Origin: an uncultured Clostridia bacterium
GTDB lineage: Bacteria; Bacillota; Clostridia; Christensenellales; Aristaeellaceae
Direction: 5' to 3'
DNA length: 60,650 nt
Assembly: GCA_946408995.1 (NCBI GenBank)
Contig: CAMJUL010000011.1
Location: 1 to 60,650, forward strand
Shown here: piece by piece, positions 6,905 through 14,842 of the stretch
How the letters are laid out: every line of letters begins with the position of its first letter
Numbering within the stretch: the first letter of the stretch is position 1
The notes under the pieces: generated by a model
Seen by the model: only the letters and a program-made list of their open reading frames with translations
What the model was told of the DNA's origin: nothing
Databases searched by the model: none
Program-made: the position numbers and the translations under genes

Positions 6905-9199
6905 TCAGGGATTGAACAGGATGGGAAGCCGGGTGGCTCCGTTCCCGGGCAGGTCACCTTGATCTGTCGGAATTTCACCGGCCACGGGGATCCCCGGCTG
7001 CAGGGGGGAGAGGGCAGGGAGGGGCGTTTCGGCAAAAATGGGCAGCGGCGTGGAGACGTCCGGCTCCGGCGTGGGGACAGCGGAGGGGATCCCCAGGGGC
7101 AGGGGCGTGGGGGCCGCGGTGGGCGCCGGGGTGGGCTGCGGAAGCAGGCTGAGGGTGGGCAGCGGCGTGGGCTCCGCAGGCGCGGCGCTGCCTTCCGGGA
7201 CTATATCCGCCGTGGCCGGGGCGGCCATTCGCAACATATTGAGGCGGACGGTGGGATATTCCGTGGAAGAAGTGTCCTTCACGCTGCCGTCGGCGTCGTA
7301 GGTGATGGTGGTTTCGTGCGTCATGCCCGCGGCCTCGTCATAGGTATAGGTGGTTTCCTTTTCAAGCCGGGCGTTGCCCACGGTGTCCAATGCAAAGGTC
7401 CGGGAACTGACGCGCCGTCCCTGGGCGTCGTATGCGTACAGGGAACGTGTATTTGTGGAATCGGTCAGGACACCGTTTTCGTCGCAGGTCTGGATGAATT
7501 GTTCGACCAGGGTGGGATTGCCCTGACTGTCGTATTCTCTGGTGTCCCTTGTTTGCGCGGTGATGATGCCGCCTTTGCCAGTCTGTCTTTCAATCCGGAT
7601 CTCTTTGATCTTGCTGCCCGCAAGGTCATATTCGACCTGACTGTCGGAAGAAGAAAACCGATTTCCGTCGGGATCGTATTCGAACTCGGTAGTGTAAGCC
7701 GTGCTGCCGGTTTCGTTATAGAGAATCGTATGCGTGAAGGAAGAAAGGGACCGCCCTTTATCGTCGTTGATCTCCGTGTGTTCACCCTCAAAGCGCATGT
7801 CTCCGTTCGCGTAACGGGACAGGCTTTTTTCGGAATAGGATGCGACTTCGCCGTTTGGATGATATGCGGTTTCGGAAACAGTCTCATCGGTGAAAAGCAA
7901 ATGGCCTTCTTTATTGTAAACGGTACTTGTGCTTTCGGAGGTCACTACCCCGAATTCGTCGTAGGTCTGCAGAGTGATTTCCTGCGAATAGCCGCCTGAT
8001 GCCGGATCGTCAGGATCCTCGTATGCGTAAGAAAATGCGTCAAAGCGGGATGTGGCGATGTTGCCCTGCGCATCGTAGGTGTAGTCAGTACGATACCGCT
8101 CACTGAGCGTTCCGTCCGCCGTGTAAACCTCGTTCACTTCCGTGCCGGAAGTGCGTACGCCGTGTTCATCAAAAGCGTACTCGGCCCAAAGCTCCCGCTG
8201 GGTGAGGAGGACTCCGGTTTTGCGGTCCGTTTCGGTTTCCCGGCCCTCGTACCCGGTCTGACGGCCTTCCCCGTCGTAGCGGTAGACGAGATCCTGCTGC
8301 TGGCGGTAGGCATTCCCATCCGGTTCATACCAATCGGTGGCAGAGGATCGGACAGCCTGCTGTCCCTGCGGCGAATACTCCGTGACGGAGTTTACCTCGC
8401 TATAAAGGAAGGTTCCGTTATACTCGGCGGTATAGGTATATTCCTTCCCGTCCGCCCGGAATTCGCTGGAATAGATGAGGCGGCCCTCTTCGTCATAGAC
8501 GAAGACCGGCTCCGGGGTGGCGGTCGGCGCCGCGGTCGGGTCGTTGGTGGGCTCTGCGGTGGGGAGGACGACGGGTTGGGCAGCGGGTTCTGCCGTGGGG
8601 GTGGCCGTGGGCGCGTCCGTGGGCAGGGCATAGGCCGGCGGGGCTGTGGGGATCTCAAAGGGGACCTGCGTGGGTTCCGCCGTCACATCCGGCCGCAGCA
8701 GCGCCTCCACGTCGGCCTCGGTCTGGGCCCGGGAGGGATCGGTGAAGGCGGGGGCGGACATCAATTCCCGCACGTCATTGGCGGCGACGATGGCGTCCAG
8801 CACCGCCCGGTCCCCGTCGTAGGCGACCAACGCGATCTTCCCGCAGCCTTCAAAGGCATCGGTGGCGATGGTTTGAAGGGTCGCGGGGAAGGACACGCTC
8901 AGAAGGGCGGTCAGGTCCCGGAAGGCCTTTGAAGGAACGGAGGTGATCCCGTGCATCAGGATGATCCGCCGGATCTGAGTGCGGTAAGCGTCCCAGGGGG
9001 CCATGTGGGCGTCGTCAAAGGCCGGCATGGGTCCGTCGCCCCGGAGGATCAGGACCCCCTCCTTCTCCACGAAGCAGTATTCGATGGTCCCCGCCGCGTC
9101 CAGGGGGGAGAAGGCCAAAGTTTCTGCCAAGGCGGGGCACAGGAGCGCCGCAAGCAGCGCGAGGACGGTCAGCAGGCTGAAAAGCTTGAATCGCTTCAT
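6905..9199 (-). CDS. Secreted LRR / Pro-Thr / YD-repeat surface protein, paralogue 2
   Basis: This 764-residue protein has the architecture of its neighbour at 4818. It has a signal peptide (residues 1-25), a head at about 30-160 with the same RRIILMHGITSVPSKAFRDL core and a conserved GDRAVLDAIV stretch, and a Pro/Thr stalk at about 170-230. A longer run of about fifteen Y-D-x-x-G-type repeats follows (for example YDEEGRLIYS, RYDGEGRQTG, TYDAQGNIAT). The Pro-rich tail ends TRLPILFNP. AAAGGAG lies before the ATG at 9199. The repeats are probably beta-strand pairs like those of RHS/YD proteins, but no RHS core or toxin domain follows. It is likely a cell-surface protein; its ligand is unknown. 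Confidence 0.85.
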   Translation of the reverse strand: MKRFKLFSLLTVLALLAALLCPALAETLAFSPLDAAGTIEYCFVEKEGVLILRGDGPMPAFDDAHMAPWDAYRTQIRRIILMHGITSVPSKAFRDLTALLSVSFPATLQTIATDAFEGCGKIALVAYDGDRAVLDAIVAANDVRELMSAPAFTDPSRAQTEADVEALLRPDVTAEPTQVPFEIPTAPPAYALPTDAPTATPTAEPAAQPVVLPTAEPTNDPTAAPTATPEPVFVYDEEGRLIYSSEFRADGKEYTYTAEYNGTFLYSEVNSVTEYSPQGQQAVRSSATDWYEPDGNAYRQQQDLVYRYDGEGRQTGYEGRETETDRKTGVLLTQRELWAEYAFDEHGVRTSGTEVNEVYTADGTLSERYRTDYTYDAQGNIATSRFDAFSYAYEDPDDPASGGYSQEITLQTYDEFGVVTSESTSTVYNKEGHLLFTDETVSETAYHPNGEVASYSEKSLSRYANGDMRFEGEHTEINDDKGRSLSSFTHTILYNETGSTAYTTEFEYDPDGNRFSSSDSQVEYDLAGSKIKEIRIERQTGKGGIITAQTRDTREYDSQGNPTLVEQFIQTCDENGVLTDSTNTRSLYAYDAQGRRVSSRTFALDTVGNARLEKETTYTYDEAAGMTHETTITYDADGSVKDTSSTEYPTVRLNMLRMAAPATADIVPEGSAAPAEPTPLPTLSLLPQPTPAPTAAPTPLPLGIPSAVPTPEPDVSTPLPIFAETPLPALSPLQPGIPVAGEIPTDQGDLPGNGATRLPILFNP

Positions 9200-9228
9200 G
9201 GAAAAGGACTCCTTTCGGAAAAGGGCCG

Positions 9229-9305
9229 TCCGGGGGCAGGACCCCCGGAAAACCGGATAACAGATAAGATGCTTTATTTTACAACGGACGGGGGGAAGCC
9301 TTCAA
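9229..9305 (-). promoter_or_regulatory. Promoter and 5' hairpin of LRR/YD paralogue 2
   Basis: On the minus strand, TTGAAG (9305-9300), an 18-bp spacer and TAAAAT (9281-9276) form the promoter. The leader contains a perfect 8-bp stem (TCCGGGGG/CCCCCGGA, 9249-9242 with 9236-9229) just upstream of the ribosome site. Confidence 0.65.
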
Positions 9306-9380
9306 GCGCAACAGGAAAAAAAGGATCGCGGAAGGAAGGTTTTGTGTTTATTTGTTCACAAAAAAGGCACAAACCTGGGG

Positions 9381-9422
9381 TATAATGGAAGCGGAGACAA
9401 AGCCCCCGGGGCCCTGCCCCGG
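9381..9422 (+). promoter_or_regulatory. -10 box and 5' hairpin of the relQ operon
   Basis: A perfect TATAAT lies at 9381-9386; no good -35 is found at 16-18 bp. A CCGGGG (9406-9411) / CCCCGG (9417-9422) stem-loop lies between it and the GAAGGAG ribosome site. Confidence 0.55.
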
Positions 9423-9439
9423 AGAAGAAGGAGCGCCCC

Positions 9440-10063
9440 ATGGAAAATGAAAGCATTTACGGCCCCTATGCGCCGCTGCTGCCCGAATTGCTTGAAAGCA
9501 TGATGGGCCGGATCACCCTTTTGGGGGAAACCATGCGCGCCAAACGCGGGGACCGGCCCTGGGAGCATCTGTCCGGCCGGGTGAAGGCGGAAACGAGCAT
9601 GCGGGAGAAGCTGCGCCGGCTGGGCCTTGAGGAGAATTGTGAAAACGCCCTGAACCGGGTGTATGATGCCATCGGCATCCGGGTGGTATGCCGTTTCCTG
9701 AACGATATTTACCAGGTGGCGGAGGCCCTGAGGAACATGGAAGGGGTCCGGGTGGTGTGGGAGAAGGACTACATCGTCAACGCCAAGGAGAACGGCTATC
9801 GCAGCTACCACATGATCCTGCGGGTGCCTGGGGAGGGCGGCGGCCCCTGCCCCGGCGGAGCCTTCCATGTGGAGGTGCAGCTTCGCACCATTGCCATGGA
9901 CAGCTGGGCGGCCCTGGAGCACGAGATCAGCTATAAACAGAAGCTGCGGAAAAAAGACATGATCCGGAAGGAACTGAAACGCTGTGCGGACGAACTGGCG
10001 GCCTGCGACGTATCCATGCAGGCCATCCGGGACGTGATCGACGAAAGCGGCGGGGAGGAATGA
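9440..10063 (+). CDS. Small alarmone synthetase, RelQ/YjbM type
   Basis: The 207-residue protein has a lone RelA/SpoT synthetase domain, without hydrolase or TGS domains. Visible motifs are the K-x-E-x-S-x-x-E-K-L segment near residues 48-58, DAIGIRVVC, KENGYRSYH, and FHVEVQLRT followed by WAALEHEI. Such enzymes transfer pyrophosphate from ATP to GDP or GTP to make (p)ppGpp in the cytoplasm. The length fits the RelQ class rather than RelP, but that choice is tentative. The ATG at 9440 has GAAGGAG upstream. The stop is 6 nt before a response regulator gene, so the three genes 9440-12034 look co-transcribed, linking alarmone synthesis to a sensor system. Confidence 0.87.
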   Translation: MENESIYGPYAPLLPELLESMMGRITLLGETMRAKRGDRPWEHLSGRVKAETSMREKLRRLGLEENCENALNRVYDAIGIRVVCRFLNDIYQVAEALRNMEGVRVVWEKDYIVNAKENGYRSYHMILRVPGEGGGPCPGGAFHVEVQLRTIAMDSWAALEHEISYKQKLRKKDMIRKELKRCADELAACDVSMQAIRDVIDESGGEE

Positions 10064-10069
10064 GGAAAG

Positions 10070-10732
10070 ATGCGGATTTTGATCGCTGAGGACGAAGGCG
10101 ACCTGCGGGACGTGCTGGAGGCCTATCTGACCCACGCGGAATACACGGTGGACCTGGCGGAAAACGGCGAACAGGCCCTGAAGCTTGCAAGGACAAAAGC
10201 CTATGACGTCATCGTCATGGACATCATGATGCCGGTGATGGACGGCGTGACGGCCCTGAAAATCCTGCGGGAGGAGGGCATCATGGCCCCCGTGCTGCTG
10301 TTGACCGCCAAGGCGGAGATCGGGGACCGCATCCGGGGTCTGGACGCCGGGGCGGACGATTACCTGACCAAGCCCTTTGCCATGGGGGAACTGCTGGCCC
10401 GCATCCGCAGCCTGGTGCGGCGCGGCGGCGCCCAGGCCGCCGTCCTGCGCCTGGGGCCCATGGAACTGGACATCCGGGAAGGGATGCTCCGGTGCGTCAA
10501 CGCCATCTCCCTGGCGGGGCGGGAGACCAGCATGCTGGCCCTTTTGATGCGGAGCAGGCGCCTGAGCGTGCGGGAGGTGCTCCGGCAGGTCTGGGCGGAC
10601 GAGGAGGACGCGGACGCGGATACCGTTTCCCTGTACGTCAGGTACCTGAACGGAAAGCTCAAAAGCGTGGGGGCCGTTTACCGGGTGCATCTGACGGAGG
10701 AATGGGTGGAGCTGAGCGATACGGAGGGGTGA
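10070..10732 (+). CDS. OmpR-family response regulator
   Basis: The 220-residue regulator has a receiver domain (1-115) with acidic residues E7/D8, the phospho-acceptor D51 in VIVMDIMMP, and K101 in LTKPF. A winged-helix output domain follows (about 125-215), containing TVSLYVRYLNGKLKS and the YRVHLTEE wing. It would be phosphorylated by the histidine kinase encoded 42 nt downstream. The recognition helix is short, and the domain ends unusually with WVELSDTEG rather than the common RGxGY wing. The target genes are unknown. Confidence 0.92.
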   Translation: MRILIAEDEGDLRDVLEAYLTHAEYTVDLAENGEQALKLARTKAYDVIVMDIMMPVMDGVTALKILREEGIMAPVLLLTAKAEIGDRIRGLDAGADDYLTKPFAMGELLARIRSLVRRGGAQAAVLRLGPMELDIREGMLRCVNAISLAGRETSMLALLMRSRRLSVREVLRQVWADEEDADADTVSLYVRYLNGKLKSVGAVYRVHLTEEWVELSDTEG

Positions 10733-10774
10733 TCCCTCCCGCCGCGCCCGGAAAAGGACAGGGGAGGGTGCAGG

Positions 10775-12034
10775 ATGATCAGAAAGCTGCGAATGCGGTT
10801 TATCGCCTTATCCATGGCCGCGCTGTTTTTCGCCCTGGCGCTGACGCTGGGACTGGTGAACCTGCTGGGGCGGAACCGCACCGAGGCTCAATACGGCGCG
10901 GTGCTGGAGGCGATCCTCGACAACGGGGGCAGGCTGCCCGATAGGATCCCGGACCGGGACAACCGCATCAGCCTGCGGGAGCTGCCGGAGCTTTTGCACG
11001 AGTTCCGCTATTTTTCAAGCGTCCTCCGGGAGGACGGGACGGTGGAGGAGGGGGATCTGTCCCACATCGCCGCCGTGGACCGGGAGGGCGCCCGGGAGGT
11101 GACGAGGCTTGCGGCCGGGACCCAAAGGGAAAAGGGCCTTGTGAACCGGGGAAAAAGCTGGTACAGCTTCTCCTTGCGCAAAGAGGCGGCGGGCGTAAGG
11201 TACGCCTTTCTGGACGTGACCAGCCGGCTCTGGCTGGTGCGGGAGGTCTTTGACTATTCCCTGCCGGTGTGCGGGGCGATTTTGCTGATTTTCTTCCTGT
11301 TTATTTTCGGCTATTCCAAAAAGGTCATCGCCCCGTACGTGGTCAGCATGGAAAAGCAGCAGCAGTTCGTCACCAACGCCGGGCACGAACTGAAGACCCC
11401 TCTTTCCATCATCAGCGCCAACACCGAGATGCTGGAGACGCTGGGGGGCGGGAACAAATGGACGGCCTCCACCCTGCGCCAGGTTAAAAGGATGAACGAC
11501 CTGGTGGCCAGGCTGATGACCCTGGCCCGCATGGAGGAAAGCCGGCCGGAGGAACTGGTGACGGTGGACCTGAGCCGGGTGGCGGCGGAGGAGGCGGAGG
11601 CCTTTGAAAACATGGTCACCCTGTCCGGCAAGACGTTTGAGAAGGACCTGGAGCTCCATGTGCTGGTGCGGGGGGACGAAAAATCCCTTCGGGAAATGTG
11701 CTCCATCCTGCTGGACAACGCGGCCAAATACTGCGACGGGGGCGGACGGGTCCGCATCGAACTGAAAAACGGGCGGCATCCCGCCCTTACGGTCCGCAAC
11801 AGCTACTCAAAGGCCGATTCGGTGGATACTTCCCGCTTTTTTGAGCGGTTCTACCGGGCGGACGGGAGCCGGAACAGCCAGAAACAGGGCTATGGGATCG
11901 GCCTTTCCATCGCAAGCGACATCGCAAGGCGCATGGGCGCGCGTATCCAGGTATCCGCCCGGGGCGGGGAGATCGCCTTTACCCTGTCCATGCGGGGCGC
12001 CGAGCCGGAGCGGGACGGGATCGGAAGCCCTTGA
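10775..12034 (+). CDS. Sensor histidine kinase
   Basis: The 419-residue membrane kinase has one transmembrane segment at about 10-30, an extracytoplasmic sensor region of about 130 residues, and a second membrane segment at about 162-180. The dimerisation domain carries the phospho-acceptor H204 in NAGHELKTPL. The ATPase domain has the N-box LLDNAAKY, an F-box FFERFYR and a G-box GYGIGLSIA. No HAMP domain is evident between TM2 and the H-box. AGGGTGCAGG precedes the ATG. It partners the regulator at 10070. The sensor domain shows no known fold by eye, so the signal is unknown. Confidence 0.92.
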   Translation: MIRKLRMRFIALSMAALFFALALTLGLVNLLGRNRTEAQYGAVLEAILDNGGRLPDRIPDRDNRISLRELPELLHEFRYFSSVLREDGTVEEGDLSHIAAVDREGAREVTRLAAGTQREKGLVNRGKSWYSFSLRKEAAGVRYAFLDVTSRLWLVREVFDYSLPVCGAILLIFFLFIFGYSKKVIAPYVVSMEKQQQFVTNAGHELKTPLSIISANTEMLETLGGGNKWTASTLRQVKRMNDLVARLMTLARMEESRPEELVTVDLSRVAAEEAEAFENMVTLSGKTFEKDLELHVLVRGDEKSLREMCSILLDNAAKYCDGGGRVRIELKNGRHPALTVRNSYSKADSVDTSRFFERFYRADGSRNSQKQGYGIGLSIASDIARRMGARIQVSARGGEIAFTLSMRGAEPERDGIGSP

Positions 12035-12061
12035 GGGACTGAAAAAGCAAAACGAAAAAAG

Positions 12062-12083
12062 AGCTGCCTCGCGGCAGCTTTTT
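12062..12083. terminator. Bidirectional terminator between the kinase and the GH28 gene
   Basis: AGCTGCC (12062-12068) pairs with GGCAGCT (12073-12079) around a 4-nt loop. A T-run follows on the + strand and an A-run precedes it, so it can end both the kinase operon and the convergent GH28 transcript. Confidence 0.85.
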
Positions 12084-12105
12084 ATAATGAAGGGATAGCG
12101 CCCGT

Positions 12106-13383
12106 TCAGACGCTGATGCCGCCCTGAAGAACAAGGTCCACCGACGCGTCTGTGTCCGTCAGGGGGGATAGCAGGTTCGTCCCCGTGACGGACTCGAAAC
12201 GGACCCGCCGGGCGTTGCGCAGATAATACCCGGCGCCGGCCATCGGGGGACAGTCGTCCATCATGGCGGGGACCGCCGCCGCAGGGGACGGGGCCATCTC
12301 CACCCGGACGTCCCGCATCAGGACGCCCTCCACCGGCTGCTCGGGCAGGCCGAAGAAGAACCCCGCGCAGGCGGTGCAGCCCCGGACGGAGACCGATGAG
12401 ATGGATACGTCTGAGAGCCGGGGCGTTCCGCCCGTTACGGGCAGGGGCGCTTTGCTGCGGACCAGATCCCGCTTTCCTTCCGAGCCGCAGTGATAATACA
12501 TGTTGAATACGAAGGGACACTGGACGTCTTCCATGTTCAATTGAAAGGCCTGCAGGCCCTCCACGGTCCCGCCGCGGCCCCGCCGGGTTTTCAGGCGGAT
12601 GCCCCGGTCGGTCTGATAAAAAAAGCAATTGCTGATCGTGACGTTCCGGATGCTTCCCCGGGTCTCGCTGCCCAGCACGACGCCGCCGTGGCCGTGCAGA
12701 AGGTGGCAGCCTTCGATGAGGATCCGCTCGCAGGGCTCCGCGCGGGAAGAATGCTCCGTGCCGGCCTTCAGGGCAATGCAGTCGTCGCCTACGTCCACGG
12801 TGCAAAACAGGATCCTCACATCCCGGCAGCTTTCGGGATTGATGCCGTCGGTGTTGGGGGAATCGGGAGGGTTGAGGATGGTAACGCCCTGGATGGTGAC
12901 GAATCGGCACCGCAGCGGGTGCACCGTCCAGGAGGGGGAATTGAGGAGGGTCACGCCCTCCAGGCGCACGTGGGAGCAGCTGTCAAAACAGACGAAGCGG
13001 GGCCGCGGATGGGGGAGGGACCTTTCCCGGTGGCGGCGCCACCAGGAACTGCCCTGGGCGTCCAGGATGCCGTCCCCCCGGACGCAGACGTGCTCCGCGC
13101 CGCGGGCGTAAATGCAGGCCTGGTAAACGGGGCCGGGTTCCCCCCCGTCCTCCAGGTCCACCAGGGGAAACCGTCCGGGGTCCGTGTGAAAGACCAGCCG
13201 TGCGCCGTTTCGGACCCACAGGGTGATGTGGCTTTTCAGTTCGATGGGGCCGGTGGGATAAGTGCCGGCGGGCACCTCGATCTCGCCCCCGCCCTGCCGG
13301 GCCAGGGTGTCCACAGCGCTGCGAAAGGCCTCCGTCCAGTCGGCGCCGTCTTGGGTGCATTCATAGAAGGTCCGGATGTCCAT
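12106..13383 (-). CDS. Glycoside hydrolase family 28 (polygalacturonase-type), cytoplasmic
   Basis: The 425-residue right-handed beta-helix protein shows the GH28 catalytic set: NTDG (177-180, D179), the pair D200-D201, GHGG (231-234, H232) and R263-x-K265. These enzymes cleave alpha-1,4-galacturonide or related uronic links by inversion. The protein begins at MDIRTFYECT with no signal peptide, so it should act inside the cell on imported oligogalacturonides or similar fragments, more like an exo-enzyme. GAGGAGG precedes the ATG at 13383. No transporter or other pectin gene is next to it; the rhamnose mutarotase at 686 is the only possibly related function in the window. Xylogalacturonan or rhamnogalacturonan substrates are possible. 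Confidence 0.9.
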   Translation of the reverse strand: MDIRTFYECTQDGADWTEAFRSAVDTLARQGGGEIEVPAGTYPTGPIELKSHITLWVRNGARLVFHTDPGRFPLVDLEDGGEPGPVYQACIYARGAEHVCVRGDGILDAQGSSWWRRHRERSLPHPRPRFVCFDSCSHVRLEGVTLLNSPSWTVHPLRCRFVTIQGVTILNPPDSPNTDGINPESCRDVRILFCTVDVGDDCIALKAGTEHSSRAEPCERILIEGCHLLHGHGGVVLGSETRGSIRNVTISNCFFYQTDRGIRLKTRRGRGGTVEGLQAFQLNMEDVQCPFVFNMYYHCGSEGKRDLVRSKAPLPVTGGTPRLSDVSISSVSVRGCTACAGFFFGLPEQPVEGVLMRDVRVEMAPSPAAAVPAMMDDCPPMAGAGYYLRNARRVRFESVTGTNLLSPLTDTDASVDLVLQGGISV

Positions 13384-13403
13384 GGGCTGTCCTCCTCATA
13401 ATC

Positions 13404-13427
13404 AAAAACCCGGGCGCGGGGCCCGGG
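13404..13427 (-). terminator. Terminator of the unknown secreted protein, upstream of GH28
   Basis: On the minus strand, CCCGGGC (13427-13421) pairs with GCCCGGG (13415-13409) around a 5-nt loop, and TTTTTGAT follows. It sits only about 10 nt from the GH28 ribosome site. Confidence 0.8.
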
Positions 13428-13451
13428 GAAAAATGCGTCGGAAAGGAAAGG

Positions 13452-14603
13452 TCAAAGGTCGGTACTGTCCTGGGGGAGGGCCTGGAAAAGCACAAAGCAC
13501 AGGTCTCTGGAGGGAACGACGGTCTTCTGCCCCCCGCAGGTAAAGGCGGAAATGGCGGCGGACACGTAGGCGGAGCCTTCCGGCAGCGGCTCGGTCACAC
13601 TGAAGCCGCTCTCCTGTCCCGGGGCGATGGGCCCGGAGAAGGCTGCGGTTTTCGTAAGCGTGCCGTCCTCAAAGGACAGGGGATCCCCGTTTTCGTCCAC
13701 GGCATACCAGGTCACGTCGAAGGAGTCCACCAGGGTGCTGCCGTCGGTGAAGGTTCCGGCGTAATTGAGGGCGCTGAAGGAAAAGGAGGCCAGATCCAGC
13801 AGGTTGTCGGGGGCGTATTCCAGCTTGAGGGGATAGGCGCGGACGGAGTCCGAAAGGTCGTCGATCCATTCGGCGCCGGACAAGGTCACACGGACACTGT
13901 CCCGGTGTTTCAGACTGTTTTGGGCGCATAAAAGGCGGCTGCTCTCCTGGAGACGGTCGCCGTCGTCCAGGTACCGGGACTCCCGCAGGATGCGGTGCAG
14001 CCATACGAAGGGATTGTATTGGGCATCCGAGGGGAGGACGAAGGAGCAGGAGGCCTGCGACCCGTCGGAAAAGGACAGGGACAGGGCCGGCCGGGCGTCC
14101 GCCTTTTCCAGGGCGGAGATCAGGGTGATCTGGTTGGAACCGAGGGTCGGGATGAGGAGCTCGGCGGTGCCCTCCTCCCAGACGGAGAGGGGACTGTCCG
14201 CGGCGGCCTCGGCGGTCAGCTTCAGGCTGCCCACGGTGACTTCCGCCCGGACGATGGAAGCGGCCGCGCCCTCGCAGGTGATGTACAGGCAGGGGACCAT
14301 GGAGTCAAAGGAGCCGTTGAAACAGGGATCCAGACGGAAATAGAGGCCCCCTTCCTTTTTCATCAGGGCGGGGTTCATGTCCAGGTCGCAGGCATACAGG
14401 TCGTAGGAATATTCGGGCAGATCCTCGTATTCGTAGCTGTAGCATACATAATCGTAATAGGAGGTGCCCTCGGTCCAGGTCAGGGATTTGATGATGTCCG
14501 CGTCAAACATATCATAGAAAGGCAGGGCCGGGTCCGCGCAGGCGAGGGTTCCCGCGAGAAGAACGGTGGCGGCGGCCGCCGAAAAGAAACGGAGCTTTTT
14601 CAT
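13452..14603 (-). CDS. Secreted protein of unknown function
   Basis: The 383-residue product begins at the ATG at 14603, where AAAGGAAG lies upstream and a signal peptide begins (MKKLRFFSAAAATVLLAGTL, probable cleavage after ACA). Longer upstream starts have no ribosome site. The mature part opens with many Tyr/Asp/Glu residues (SYYDYVCYSYEYEDLPEYSY). The C-terminal third reads like an immunoglobulin-like beta-sandwich (VDSFDVTWYAVDENGDPLSF). Several cysteines are present. It has a good promoter at 14650-14678 and its own terminator, so it is monocistronic. No known family, anchor or catalytic motif was recognised. Confidence 0.8.
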   Translation of the reverse strand: MKKLRFFSAAAATVLLAGTLACADPALPFYDMFDADIIKSLTWTEGTSYYDYVCYSYEYEDLPEYSYDLYACDLDMNPALMKKEGGLYFRLDPCFNGSFDSMVPCLYITCEGAAASIVRAEVTVGSLKLTAEAAADSPLSVWEEGTAELLIPTLGSNQITLISALEKADARPALSLSFSDGSQASCSFVLPSDAQYNPFVWLHRILRESRYLDDGDRLQESSRLLCAQNSLKHRDSVRVTLSGAEWIDDLSDSVRAYPLKLEYAPDNLLDLASFSFSALNYAGTFTDGSTLVDSFDVTWYAVDENGDPLSFEDGTLTKTAAFSGPIAPGQESGFSVTEPLPEGSAYVSAAISAFTCGGQKTVVPSRDLCFVLFQALPQDSTDL

Positions 14604-14621
14604 GTCATCTTCCTTTCCGCC

Positions 14622-14678
14622 CCCGCGCAGCGCGGGAACAAGCAAGGGAATTGTATCAGAAAACCGGCGCGGGTTCAA
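14622..14678 (-). promoter_or_regulatory. Promoter and 5' hairpin of the secreted protein at 13452
   Basis: On the minus strand, TTGAAC (14678-14673), a 17-bp spacer and TACAAT (14655-14650) form a good promoter. A CCCGCG-CTG-CGCGGG stem-loop (14636-14622) lies between it and the ribosome site. Confidence 0.75.
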
Positions 14679-14757
14679 TGTCCGGGCGGTTTTTTTCAAA
14701 AAAGAAGGAAGGGTGCCATGATTGTGCCATAATTTTGCGTGGGAGACGCTCCCTGTT

Positions 14758-14831
14758 TTGGACGGAATGTGGTACACTGTAAACGTACGTTTGTACGCTT
14801 CGGAAACCGTTGGGCCCCAGGGGCCTTTTTT
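14758..14831 (+). promoter_or_regulatory. Leader of the ABC exporter with palindrome and terminator-like hairpin
   Basis: A perfect 12-bp palindrome AAACGTACGTTT lies at 14781-14792, near possible promoter elements (TTGGAC at 14758, TACACT at 14773). It is followed by GGCCC-CAG-GGGCC (14813-14825) and six T residues (14826-14831), immediately before GGAGG. The first could be a repressor operator and the second an attenuator; both are inferences. Confidence 0.5.
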
Positions 14832-14842
14832 GGAGGAAACGC

